Shown one piece after another: positions 10,924 through 47,154 of a stretch of 64,000 bases of DNA. The position numbers were made by a program, and so were the translations under genes. Each line of letters starts with the position of its first letter. Position 1 is the first letter of the stretch. The DNA is from Elysia chlorotica (taxonomy: Eukaryota > Mollusca > Gastropoda > Plakobranchidae): the NCBI GenBank assembly GCA_003991915.1, contig RQTK01000003.1:921761-985760 (forward strand). Reading direction: 5' to 3'. Under the pieces are notes generated by a model. The model did not search any database. It saw only the letters and a list, made by a program, of their open reading frames with translations, and was not told the DNA's origin.

Positions 10924-13900
10924 GGAGGAGATTGTACTTTAGTGATATTTCTGAGTAATAGATACTTATTTATAAGGATTTTCAATTATATTAATTTTCC
11001 TTGTATGAGATTAACAAAATACATTCTTGACAGTTACAAGTCTTCTGAATTAGTTTAATATACATGTTTAATTCACTTTACAAATTTACATTTAAATGTA
11101 GGTTCAGAGGTGTGAGGTGAATTTAGAAAAGCCTTAATATTTTCCTCACATATATTATAAACTATATGTTAACATTTCTTTTACCCAGAAGTTGTTAAGC
11201 GCAAGAATTGTGTTGTGATGCAGTTGCATGTTAACTAAATTGGTAGCGATTCATTTTGATTGTTTGATTTCAGATAAGTTCTTTAAAAAAAAATAGATAA
11301 ATTGCTAAGAGTAAGAGCGCCTTGGAATAGTTTTGTATTATCTGAGATGAACAATTATACTTATTGGTATTCCTGTTTTGATGTTTGATGCAGCTTTAAT
11401 AATCGTGGACTGTAGTGTATATTTGTTTTTTTTCTTATATACTATGCTTTATTGTACTGATAGTATTGACACTTGCTGTTATTTTGCTTAAATTTCACAA
11501 CCTATACCGTAAGAATATTAAATGTTTTCAGTTATTGAGTAATAGTTGTAACTTTTTTGTTATGTATTGTGGCATTACTTCTAAGTGCTTACAGTTGAAG
11601 GTTAAGACTGTCCATCTTGATATCTACAGGGGCATTTTTTGTAGGTTGAGTTGCCTGTGTAAGGTGGTGACTTTGTGTGCATCTGGTCCATCCTTGATCT
11701 ACTTGGTGTACAAAAAAAAATGTGCTTGTGATGACTAGGTAGCAGGTGGACAAAAATATGAACTAACAAACATACATGTATCCTTTCTTTTTCACTTTTA
11801 GTCTTTGTAAAATTTAAGCCTTTAATAGCTGGCTTCTTTGTTGCAGCCGACCAGTTTTGCTTCAAAAGTTACACTTTTTAAGTACAAAATGTGGAGTTAC
11901 ATAGTTTGTTTGACAACTGGCCATGATGCTCTTTTTAATATTCTTTATCTTATTGCCTTTTCTTAAAATTATTAGAATGTAGATATAAATGCTTCTAAGT
12001 GACTTTTGATTACGTTGAACAATGCACTTTGAAGCTGCTAGCATCATGCCTTAAAGCGACAAACTGCTGAGATATACATGTATACTTTTTCCAATAGTCA
12101 TTGGATTTTTCACCTTTTTTGCCTTTTTTATAGTATAGCTGCCTCACATACACTACACCATTTCATTTCTTACATATCATAAACAACAGTGCTTTTACAT
12201 CACTACTTGAACTTGATTTTAAAGGGAAGTGTCAGCAATATTCTTATAATATGTAACATATCAGCACAGTCTATGTAGATCAAACATTTCACTCACTGCT
12301 TGGTAAGAACTCGTGCAAAATTGTTTGTACTGTTTGAGTGTTCTTATGTGCCAGTGAAAAGTTCATAAACATTTTTGAAAAAGAAAATGGTTGTTCTTTC
12401 CATAATTTTCTTCTTATTTCGATTTTGCTCACTACAAATTTTCCTTTTATTATCTTTGAACATTCTCTCACCTATTCGCTTACCACCAGCTTTGAAAAAC
12501 AAAATTTTAGAAATTGCATTCAAATACAATTGTAAGTATAAAAAGGAGTATTATATATACGTCCTTGACTTGCCCATGTCATAGTTTTCTTTCTAATACC
12601 CCAACATAAGTTCTCTTTGCAAGACTTCTCAGGAACATTTAGTAACCATTTGCTCAATTGTAAAAGATCTTTCATTCCAAAGTTGTCTTCACATTAGATG
12701 CATTCACTTAAAAGTGTACCTAAAGGTACATGTGTTCTTTATTTCCTTGTCAGTACAGAAGTCATATTTCATCAACACTTTTTTAAAAATGTATCGAATA
12801 AGTCATTAAAATGAAAGTCTAATGAGATTAACAGTTTTCGTCCTCATTTTTAATTAGCATTGAGATGTGCATTGTTGTAATTCATATGTCTTGGTTTGTT
12901 GCATTTCTGTCATAATTATGTTTTGAACTAGAAAAATAAGCAAACTTGCCTCAAAGCTTTTTCATGTGTTCTTATAGTCATGTATCATTTTTCCATAGCT
13001 CTAACTTCTATGATGAAAACAATTTAACTCATTTCTTTTCTACATCTTTCTTTCAGAGTTGTATATATTATGAACTAATCAGATCTGGATTGTGAACTTT
13101 TGTTCTGTATTTCACTATTTTCAGCCCCTCTTCCATGGTATGCCATTTGAAATATATCAGGATTTCTTTTAAATTTAGTGTAGTTTGGAAAATAAACAGT
13201 CATTCTGCAATTTGATATGGTGTAAATATATGTGGCTATATTGTGCCCTATACATGTTCGGAACATTTTATCATATTAGGATGATCAGAAAAACTGTTTT
13301 TACACTATGGATTTATGGAGGAAAAGTGCTTAAAGTCATGTGACTGTGTGTCTTTTATTGATCTGAAATGCATACATTCACTGACTCAGTGGTTGATAAA
13401 TCCATTATTTGGATTCCATTAAGCTTTACATAGTCATTTTCTCATTGCGTTCTGTCTGTAGCCTCCTTTCCAGCAACCAGATCACAAAGTTGTACACTTA
13501 TTTTAATTGTATGCTATCATCACGCAACATGCTTACTTGATGTATTTCTCTAAACCTATTCCAATACATGTATTGCTTTTTAACAATATCTGTACATGTG
13601 ACTCATTGTGTGTGTTTTGAGTTATTGTTTTAAGCATCATATACATGTTTGAAATGGATTGCTGCTTTATATTTCATCCACCATCCACTTATGGCTGTGC
13701 ATTCCTTATATTTAGAATATTCATCCAACTGTTTCTAATTACCATCTTTTACCTCTTATTTCTGTTTTGAGAGCTGATTTACAGTTTTACACCACATGAC
13801 CTCAGCGTGAGTGATCAATTGGCAGTAGATCTTGGCCTGGTTAATTGTCCTAGTTCAGAGCACAGCAACTCCTCGTGATAAAACCCACCTTTATCGTAAT

Positions 13901-14001
13901 GTGGGAGATTGTGGGGACTCACATATTGTAATGTCTTGGGAATAAGAGTGGAATCCTCACCTCCATTTCAACTAAAGAGCAAGAAATAAGAAAGACTGGA
14001 T

Positions 14002-14085
14002 TGCTCTTTGCTCAACTGATTAATTCTCTGGACTAACAAGCTGGAAATCCAGAGGTTCAATCTCACCTAGCACTCCCATCTCAGT
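14002..14085 (+). mobile_element. weak tRNA-like SINE head
   Basis: A-box-like GCTCAACTGATTAA and B-box-like AGGTTCAATCTC, spaced as in a tRNA, with a potential CTGGA/TCCAG anticodon-type stem. No shared SINE body follows and the acceptor ends do not pair, so it is not called a tRNA gene. Confidence 0.35.
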
Positions 14086-15341
14086 AGAGGGTTGCTTCAG
14101 ATATTTTAAAGAAATAAGAAACTAAAAAAAATCACTCTTACTGTATTTTGATGAGAAAAACCATGAACATGATTTACTCATTATTCAAATGATTGAAAGA
14201 TGTTTTTACTCTGATTTTAACGAATGAGACATTACTTTGACTGTACTATTTCAATGCAAATAATTACTCAGTTTATTCTGAATTTCTAACTTCTTTCTTT
14301 CTTTTTTTTTTCCAACAACATTCCTCAAACTTGCAGTATATCTAGTTTACTAACACAATTGATTCCTTTGAGATTATTGGGAGGAGAATCAGAATGATAA
14401 GTTTGATTTCTGTGTCGATTTTTCCATATCTGCAGCTTTTTCATCACTGGAAGACAAGCACTTCATGAAAGCCATGTGTCTGAGCCAAGGCAGTGGTTTC
14501 TGATTGAATGAATTGCAAGTTATTTATAGAATACAATTAATACCATTCCAAAGATGTAAAGGATACCTTGACCTAGTTGTTTTGTTGTTTTGTAGATATA
14601 TACCATTGTATATTAAAGTGTACTTTATATAATTATCAATGTAGATGAGGAGCCATTCTTTAAGAACTCAATAATATCTTATCCAAGTCTTTTTGTATGT
14701 GTTTATTATCGATTCCTTTACAGAGATAATATCATTTATATTACACGTTATGTGTTTCAATGTAGCCAATGTTCAATATTTAATGTCAAATTCTATTAGC
14801 AACATGTACAGCAAGTTGAAATGGGATAAGCTTATTTTGTACTGATGATCTTCAACTGCATCAATATATTTGCACACAAAAAAAAATAAGAAGAAAAATT
14901 TTATACATTGGTTGAGAGGTGCGTAGAATATCTTGCACCTACTCCAAATGAGTTGAGTTTGCGTTTTTTTATTTCCTAGGTGTTCATTTTTTCTGATATA
15001 TTTCGAATATGAATTTTTTGTAGAGTTGTAATAATTTAATTTTTATTCTTTGAAAGTTTAAGGGAAAAAAAGCATTTCTGTAACGTTTGATTTATTTTTT
15101 CTTCTTTGTTTAAATTCAAATTTGGGACACCTTGGCATATGAAGGACTAGATGTGTAACATGTCTGAATTGTTTTTTATTTACACATATAGACATTTTGC
15201 ACGTGCAAGTTTTTCAAATCTGTTTGTCTGTATTTAAACAGATATTAAACTTGAACAAGGCAATAATGCATAATTATTTGCAAGGTACAATGTTTTTATT
15301 TAAGTGTTCAGGACTAGCCCACCCAGACTTATGCGTTTGGT

Positions 15342-15430
15342 TGTTGTTGTTGTTGTTGTTGCTTTGTTGTGTTTGTTTGGAGTGGTTTTTTTTTTGTTTT
15401 TTTTTTTTTTTGGGGTTTTTTTTTTGTGGC
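15342..15430. repeat. (GTT)n and poly-T tract
   Basis: Imperfect GTT repeat running into interrupted T-tracts. Low complexity only. Confidence 0.9.
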
Positions 15431-16781
15431 ATATGAGGACTAGATGTGAGGGGTTAATTATTTAATATGTTATATACTTATGTAGGTGCTTTATGTTTCT
15501 TTCATGCAAAACAGTGGAACTTTCTAAAGATTTCTACCTGTTTTGTAATCCAAATCACAATTATTATACTTTACACCTATAAGCGTTAAAGAAACTGCCA
15601 CTGAATGACCACCATAGTTTGTTTGAAGATAAAGATTGAATATGCTTCATTTGTTGTCTTGATTTTTGCTACATTTGGTTTAGACTGATGTGCTCACAGT
15701 CGTGTGGGATCCATACTTAGCTCAGTTTTGAGATCAACCAGAAATATTGGTTTCCCTTCCACTTCCAAGCTTTACAGCTGTTTTGATACTCATGAAAGGA
15801 AAACCTCTGACCATAACAGGCAGCCTTCTATATATACACAAGTTATACCACATGTATTGATGAAGAAGAAGTTGCACTTGAATGGCTTGGGTCTGAAAAA
15901 ATGTTGATATAGCAATATATTTGAATGTCAATTTATATGACTACATAAAGGTTTTCAAGAGTTTTGTCTTAATAAGCTTCAGATTCATGCAGTTTTGATA
16001 CATTTTGATAAGTTGTTTTTTTCTCCAATGAATACACGTAGCGTGGCTAATAAAAAACAAATTGTCCTCAAATTTTAAAGAGCTTGCATAAGTAATTCGT
16101 GTTAAAAATGTTTAAAGTCGAAATGCTTTTTGTGACTAAATTCATTTATTTTTTACAGGCATTACTGAAAGATGTGCATGTGAAGTTATTACATGTTAGT
16201 GTGTCTCTCCTTGATACCATGACAAAATCTAATAAAACTCATTATTTGTAAACTACTCAATTCTTTGTTTTTATAATGTTTAACTCGGGTCTTAAACCAG
16301 TTATGGGCTAATTGACTGGGAAAGAGATATTCACATGCTCAAATCATTTCTGATGAAGATTACTTAATCTACTTTGACGTTACAATTCGTAAGAATAATT
16401 TTAATTGGAGAAAAGTCACAATAAACTTTTGTTTTAAAAGGGGAAATGGCTGGAGACGGTAGGAAAATAAACTAATTGAGTTGGACCTTCAAGAGAAGGA
16501 AAACAATGTTCATCATGATCATTTATTTTTTGCAGTACATGTGGGTTATCTTTCGACTCTCGAACTTCCTAATCGATCTGCCTTAAAACACATGTACAGG
16601 TTCCATGTATCATGATACAGCTCAAAGCTGTCATATTCAATGCCATGTAGTACATCAGAGGGAAAAACCACATGGACAGCTTAATGTAAAACGCGTGGAA
16701 TGTTAACCTTTGACTTTCTAAAAGATTCTAAATTATGCAGCAAGTAAGTTAAAAGTAAATATGCTCAATTTGTTTTCAGGT

Positions 16782-16995
16782 AGCTCAGTCAGAAGAGTGA
16801 GCGACTTTTAAGTAAAAAGTCCCAGATTTGTATCCTGATCAGGCCGCCCTTTCCCCTACTACTTGGGTCGGTATCAGTGTAATCGAACCCGCCGAGACAA
16901 AAGTCCTGGTGTCCCCGCTTCCTGTCTCTGACGCTAGTCTTAGGACCCGTCCACGAGATAGTCCAGTTCCTTACGTTTGGCATTAAGAAACCAAG
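16782..16995 (+). mobile_element. tRNA-derived SINE with Lys-like head
   Basis: The head GGTAGCTCAGTCAGAAGAGT and a TTTTAA-centred anticodon-like loop resemble tRNA-Lys. The B-box is degenerate. The body matches the common SINE body in order (CTTGGGTCGGTATCAGTGTAA, CCGAGACAAAAGTC, GACGCTAGTCTTAGGACCCG). Same body as the 2863 and 39245 copies, different head. Confidence 0.7.
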
Positions 16996-17039
16996 CATCC
17001 AATTTCCTTTTTTATTATTATTTACGTTGTGGAAACCCT

Positions 17040-17345
17040 AGTGTTAAATGGCTGGTTGGGTATTCAGATCAGAGGGCATCTGCATAGGGAGGGTAACTCA
17101 GTAAGGCGCCCAGGCTCTTTATCTGGATCGGTTTCTTGTCTCTAGGAGAATTGCCGTAACACCCACAGAGACAGCGATTGGTCCTGATGGAACACCCTGA
17201 CAGCAACTGATTGGTTAAGGAAAACACCTTGCCGCAGTTTGATTGGTCTGCTTTCAGGGAAGTTTATATATTTAAGGTGATAAATAGAAATAAATACATT
17301 GAAACGTCCATGAGCTAAGCGTTTCTGTGGACATTTTATGAGTTG
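17040..17345 (+). promoter_or_regulatory. orphan promoter-like segment: three ATTGG boxes and a TATA box
   Basis: Inverted CCAAT boxes (ATTGG) at 17177-17181, 17210-17214 and 17242-17246 are followed by a TATATATTTA element at about 17265-17274. The segment is more GC-rich than its surroundings. No ORF follows within several kb. It could be a solo LTR of a retrotransposon or the promoter of a non-coding RNA. No second LTR copy was found in the window. Confidence 0.4.
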
Positions 17346-18194
17346 GGTTCTGGCGATTCTTCTGGGCCCAGAAAAGATAGACTGTGCTTCATCTAGAGGT
17401 CTTAAGATTCGGACATCTGATCCAGCCCAAAGGTCAGTGATTGGTGAAAACTGTTACGTCTGAAAGCCGTTGATCAGTGAAATAGACATTATAATTTCTA
17501 AGATAGCACTTAATTTAAGCGATAAAGAAAGAAAGTTCCGAGACTGCGGAGATTGCAAAAAGTGTCCATGGTCATTCTAATGGATCTGTAAAATTTTGCG
17601 GAGAGTTCGTAGATCATTTCATTGTTTATGGAATCAACCTTTGGTTACTCTATGGAGCTTGATTAGATGCTCATGCATCCATAGGCGTATTATTAAATAA
17701 TTTAAAGGTATTTATATAACTATATAATACTGCACAGTTCTGATTCCTTTTCGGCTTGATCTTCTCGAAAAATTGGACTGCAATTTAGTTACAGCACTCA
17801 AGCCAAGAGTGTGATATATGCACTTTCTATTAAGCAAGAAACTGATAAAATTTTAACAGAGCACAATAGGATTCTTGGTGGATGGCGGATGATTTATTTC
17901 ACTTAAAGTCATGTTTGACCCAAATATTAAGAGATTGTTCAGCACTGAAATAAGAAGATCTTAAATGTTTTGTCAATATAACCACCCAACCATCCTCTCC
18001 TATTATTGCCCTCACCAAACTCCTTTTCTACTAATTAAATTCAGTGGTTAAATTGTTTTTTAAGTTTCAAACCATCGTTTTTCAAGATGGCAATAGTGCC
18101 CAGCGTACATACATTATATTATCGACTTTCGGCAATGTTATTTTCAATAATATACTTGATGTGAGCTTTTTTTTATTCTTTTTTTTTTATATAT

Positions 18195-18420
18195 TACATA
18201 GCGTCCAACGCCAGCACTATTTAGGCTTTATTGTGGACGGGTCCCAAGACTATCGTCTGTCAACTTTATGTGCTGCGACACACAGACAGTGAAGAGATAC
18301 AATGTCCCCTGTACCAATCTGTTACATTATACTGACACCGCCCCAACCAGTAGGGGACGAAATCGACCAAATCATTTTTTTTTTACCCATTGTGCGATTC
18401 GAGCCAAAGATGCTCTACAA
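18195..18420 (-). mobile_element. tRNA-derived SINE, minus strand
   Basis: Reverse complement of the common SINE body: tail GCGTCCAACGCCAGCACTAT, then TTATTGTGGACGGGTCCCAAGAC, ACTTTATGTGCTGC and CCCCAACCAGTAGGG, ending with a B-box-like GTGCGATTCGAGCC on the plus strand. It is followed by an eroded head. Confidence 0.75.
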
Positions 18421-19522
18421 GCTGTGACAGTCCATCATTAATCATAATTATGAACAATAAATTACATTTTACACTTAACCCAGTCTACATTCGTCCTTCA
18501 CTGCCTGTTACTTCATAATAGCCTACCTCTTGATTTTCACTGCTTCGTTCTATCTTCTACAATGCTTGACTCATTGCAAAATTGGTGTTTTGAAATCTGT
18601 CACGACAATGTGTACATATGACTATGAGTGATGATGCTGTAACTGCAAGGATTGGATGAATAGTTATAGAAGCCAAAAGTGATAATTATTAGTAGGAAAA
18701 CAATTGTGTTCAAAGAGTCATCGCCCCTTACATTTCAAAGGTACATTTCATATTTAGCCATATAAAAACCCTTGATATGTCCCTGATTTTTCACCTGCAA
18801 TCTAAATTTATTTTTTATTTTACTTTGCCTCATGGACATTGATGTCCCGCAAAACCCTTGACCCTTAAGTAAAACGAGAGTCCATTTACTGTCCACAAAC
18901 ACGTAATTTTGTGTAATCTTCGTTTTTCAATGATTTTGATTGAATATATAACTGTTCGTGTAAAGTGATTGGCATTACGTCTTAGCGTTGAGGAAAGAGA
19001 TAGATCTAATTCTACTTGATCACACTGGTTGGACAGACAAAGCCATTTTGACTTAGTTCATCGACTTTATTTTTCCTAAAAACGATCTAAGTGGTTTCAT
19101 TCATTTTCTGTGTAACTGTATCATATCAAATTTTTATTTATTCCCCAATACGGACAATTACCTTGAGGGATCAGTTCTGTGTATATGATAAATAAATTAA
19201 TTGTCCAAATTATGTAGTCCATCATGGCATATTTTAGACTTAGTAAGTTCAATGAATTTCGCCAATTAGACAATAATGTCTTTTCTATTAGAGCATGGAT
19301 TAAAATAAAATTTATCAGTTTAAGATATAGCCCTTTCACTCTTAAAAGAATCCAATCATCTTTGTTCAACCAGTCATATTACGGCACATATGGATTTTGA
19401 AAGCAGGTCACCCCTTGTTTTCTTCTATATGGCAATGAGTAGCTTGTAATCATTAAATCTTCATTATATTCCTTTCAATTTGTGCCTACCCTACCAAGTT
19501 TAAAGTCAGTAAAACTGCTACG

Positions 19523-19590
19523 GCGGCCGTGGGAAATCGGCTTCCGACGCAAAAGGTCCGTGATTCTGACTTGAGTCTGGCTTTTTTCCC
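19523..19590 (+). mobile_element. SINE head fragment
   Basis: Matches the head of the 39245 copy (CGGCTTCCGACGCAAAAGGTC). The body is missing, so this is a 3'-truncated fragment. Confidence 0.55.
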
Positions 19591-20732
19591 CTTTAGAAAC
19601 GGAAAAGGTTGCTTTCTATAAAAAAAAAAGACGCACGAGACAATAGGGGACGATTACGGGGCTAAGAAAAGAAAAACAGACCAACGACCAACGGCGATGT
19701 TCTTATGAGGTTAGAGTACAAAGGAACCGATAAACTATGTTGAGGAGTACAGCACATTACAATTCGATGTCCCGGTCAGTCCTCGGGCCTCATGACCCAG
19801 ATCGATACCCTTTGCAAGTCAGATGAGTGACGCAGATATGGACATGAAGGGCTAGCTTTAGGTCAGGGGGTAAGATAATCTCGCCTGGAGGGTATCACTA
19901 CTCACCCCAGAGAGACGGAAAGAAAATCTCACTTTCTCGTGCAGCAGTATTTCTGAATCTAGAATCCCCACCGAGTGCATCCGTCTTTTGCATGGACGAG
20001 AACATCCGTGGTGGAACGAAAGAAAATCTGATACCATCGTGCGAACAGTGAATCCGTTTTTAACGACCCGGCAAAAGAGGAGAGCTATTTTTCGTTCCTC
20101 AAATAACAAGATAATGATTCAGTTCTTGTGCCACCTCACGCCATTGAGAGCTGGTGCCGTCCCTGTAACTGTCGTTCATGTGCCATTTATCATAGAATAC
20201 TCACCTTTTTTCACTGCATTTATTAAATTTTCGGAATCCACGATGTTACCAAGGGGTTCATCAACGTTCAAATACTGTATTAAAGTTGTTTGTTCAAAGA
20301 GTAAGATCAGTGTGACGGTTTGAAGATTGTGTCACTGATTTTCCCTTTTGTTGGTGTTGTCTGTTTTGTTTTTGTACCCCTATACAAGATACAAGCTAAA
20401 CTGGCCTAGAACATAACAGTCAAAGCAAAATGGGATAAAAATCTCTTTTCATGGTCTCATTTTCTCCTTAATTTAATCTTGCATTTTTTTTTCTCACTTT
20501 TTTCAACCTTCATCTCACAGTGTATTTACATTTGATGTATGCTATCTCTGTTTTGAGCACTTCCCACCCCAGGCAGTTCTTGCACGGAAACGCCTCTACC
20601 CCTCTCGCCATATAACACATGTAACAGGACCAGCCATTTTCGCCGGCAGCAATCACCGTCCGATACCATTATGGGATGATCGATTCCTGCTTGTTATTCA
20701 TGGACGTAGAGATTAAGTGAGAGAAATACAGG

Positions 20733-20858
20733 CAGACAGACAGACAGACAGACAGACACACACACACACACAGGCAGACACACAGACAGGCAGACAGACA
20801 GACAGAGAGACAGGCATGCAAAGAGCGAAGAAAGAAAGAGAGAGAGAGAGAGAGAGAA
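20733..20858. repeat. compound (CAGA)n/(CA)n/(GA)n microsatellite
   Basis: CAGA, CA, mixed CAGA and GA blocks in succession. Low complexity, no gene. Confidence 0.9.
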
Positions 20859-21781
20859 GTGGATTGATGAGATGGTTAAATATGCTGATTATTCAAGTCT
20901 TGCACCGAACGACCATTTTCGATGTTATTTGGCCACCGAAAGAAATGGGCTGGTAGGCCATGCACTGTATAAGTTTTCGTTGCATCTATGTAGATGTCCG
21001 AACCACTGGCTGTAAGATCCTAATTCGAAGAAGCAATCCCTGTTTGAGGAAAAGAAATAAGTTAAACATACAATGTCTTATAATACGTTTGAAAGATCGG
21101 TGTCGCTAATTCTCTTATAGTTATATACATTATTTCTAAAGTTAAAAACAAAAAAAACAACAACAACAAAAACAACCTGTACCGACCTATCTTTCTTCCG
21201 TTGTTTTAGAAGTGAAACATGTTCAACAGAATTCCATTTCATTATCAACTCTGTGTGCACATTGAAAGAGAAAAAAAATATTCAAGATAATATTATTATT
21301 TGAAATAAAACGCGGTAGGCATAATTATTACCACCTCGTTTAAAACTCGTAAGGATTTATAGTCCACAATGGATGAAAGGACACCCCTGGGACTGTAAGC
21401 AACAACAACAAAATTAAAGCACAGAATTGAGTTTGTCGAGTTATGATAGGTAACGCCGTTTGAGGTTGGGTGTAAGTCAGGGTTGACCTAAGAGGTGTTT
21501 ACGTTAAGTCAATTCCACTGTTAGTGGGTACAAAACCAGGACTAGTTACTGTTTCGAAATGAAATATATATCTACCAGATGATTTTATTTGCATACACAA
21601 TTTTTTTTTTGTAGGGTATGGGGATTTTTTAAAACATTGTATCACCGCTTTAACACCCAGCACGGTTGAATTGGCGGCACATGTTAGTCGTGCCGTTTCA
21701 CATTTAAAGCTGAAATTTTTTAACCGAATGCTTATTTTTGTAATAAGACTTAAGCCGTGAGAAACAGGCTCGGGGTTCTTT

Positions 21782-21845
21782 TTGTTTTACGGGACGTCAG
21801 CACAGTTACGGCTATGTTGTAGGGAGCCTTAAACAGTTATTATTA
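21782..21845 (-). mobile_element. short 3'-end fragment of the RNase H LINE
   Basis: Carries ACGGGACGTCAGCACAGTTA and TTAAACAGTTATTATTAATG-like blocks that match the 3' ends of the larger minus-strand LINE copies at 56.5, 60.9 and 61.2 kb. A severely 5'-truncated insertion. Confidence 0.55.
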
Positions 21846-22493
21846 ATGGATTTTGTTTTAGAGGTAGAGATATTCAAATACCACGGAGGGTAACTAGACT
21901 TTTCGGTTAACTGACATAATTGCGCCTCTACTTTTTTAGCGGTACACAATAAAAAAGACCATGCAATGTGTTTTCTTTTGTGTGATATAATTGTTATTTT
22001 TATGAAAATATTAAATTATATTAAAAGGGCAGTAAGAGACGAAGAATTCCTGAATATTTTAAACAAGTTAGTTCCCTTGGAAGTTCCAACTCAATTGATC
22101 TTGTTCTTATATAATGAGCATAAATTTGTATTAAGTTAAACACTTTCAACGCGTTAACAAGTCAAAGAGAACCGCATCTATTTAATACTGTTTGGTTCTT
22201 TTAAAAAAAATCAAACTAGGTTTTCGCATACAAAGAAAGTCCTAGGATATTCCAACTATATTTACATTTTCTGTCATACTACATGAAACCCTTTTATTTA
22301 TTGAAACCTGCATCATAGCTCTTCAAATCTGTGGTATACTTCTATACTAACTGTGAACAAGAATTTATTAAGTGACATATTATGATGTTTATCAGCCAAA
22401 TTTCGTTTCTTTACATTTGCTCTCCCTCTATAATTATATCTCTAATTCCAAACAATTCCTAACTCTCTAGACTGTAAGGGCACAAGCGACAAA

Positions 22494-46196
<23,703 letters not shown>

Positions 46197-46720
46197 GTCT
46201 CAGATGAGAGGATGATACCTGAGTAAAACATGGCTGGATTGAAATATTTGGGCATCAAGATTCCATTTAGGTTTAACCGCAAGTTTCCAATTATATTTAT
46301 TATTGGTTGAGAACATTAAGCTTGCTCTTACACCTGTCAAAAACCCTATTGCATTTCTAAAACCCCTGTAGGACTTTTTTTTTTTTTATTAAAGTGACAT
46401 ATTTAATGATATAACAATACAGAGTCATGTTATTCTTTTATTGAATTTTTAAATTTAAGTTTGTAATCAATTAGTCAAACTCAAAGTATAAATTGAAAAT
46501 GTAATTTAGCTTTAGAGATAGATTAGATGCATTGAGTTCAAATTACTGCCTGAAGAGGACATTGTTAAATCAATCAAGTCCTTAACTGTTACCAATAAGC
46601 ATTGGTAAACTTTATCAAGATCATAATTGTAGATTATGATATTCCATTTTTAATCATTGTAAACAATGATAGCAACAATAGGTCAACAAATAAATTTTTA
46701 TTAAATTCATTTAACCTTTT
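46197..46720 (+). other. transporter 3' UTR (probable)
   Basis: AT-rich, no ORF. A canonical AATAAA lies at 46689-46694, about 490 nt after the stop, and an ATTAAA at about 46389. Confidence 0.6.
46689..46694 (+). terminator. candidate polyadenylation signal of transporter
   Basis: AATAAA in an AT-rich context, followed by T-rich sequence. The earlier AATAAA at 46088 lies in the last intron and is not usable for the full-length mRNA. Confidence 0.55.
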
Positions 46721-47154
46721 CTCATCACTCTGCAAACATTTTGTGAGGGTTGATACGCTCTTGTGCTAAGCCTAACACCTTTTTGTATTGATATGTACAC
46801 CTTCCATTTCAAAATAATAAACACCAAAGCTTTTATCTTTCCAAAATTTTTTAAATTCCACAAAATAATGTGCACACATGGAAGAGGCTTAAAATAATGT
46901 GATGTGAAAAGTTTAAAAAGCGTTTTCTCCATTCCTTTATTCCACCTATTATTTTTATCACATTTTAAAACCATCTAAACTGATTGGCATTATGTTTTTC
47001 TGCCTAAGATATGTGTATAGGTAGATCTTTTAAGCTTTATGAACTTGCGAGACATGTTGCAATGTTTGTGTGGTTTTAGCTGAAGATGTTGTGGCAAGAG
47101 TCGTTCATTTGTGTGGACCTCCAAGATTACACTGCTGTTTACCAAGCATTTATA
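46721..47154. other. AT-rich flank, no feature
   Basis: Between the transporter end and the LINE. No ORF or repeat supported. Confidence 0.6.

Larger units (their letters stand above)
9218..16240 (+). other. possible very long 3' UTR / gene-free AT-rich stretch
   Basis: No coding sequence recognised. Open frames here are short, low-complexity and domain-free. Candidate AATAAA signals sit at 10129-10134, 10918-10923 and 16231-16236. The stretch is nearly free of the SINEs seen elsewhere. The one tRNA-like segment is at 14002-14085 and is weak, and a GTT/poly-T run lies at 15342-15430. A 3' UTR of 1.7 to 7 kb is therefore possible, but its end cannot be fixed from sequence. Confidence 0.4.
16241..22493. 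other. intergenic region between the two genes
   Basis: No host coding exon recognised. It contains the SINE copies at 16782, 18195 and 19523, the promoter-like segment at 17040-17345, a compound microsatellite and a LINE 3' fragment. Non-coding first exons of the transporter may lie near its right end: TAACTCTCTAG just before 22469 could be an acceptor. This is unproven. Confidence 0.6.

Noticed and set aside
19988-20323. 111-codon plus-strand open frame
   Set aside because: No domain or repeat match recognised and no supporting exon structure; kept as unsupported.
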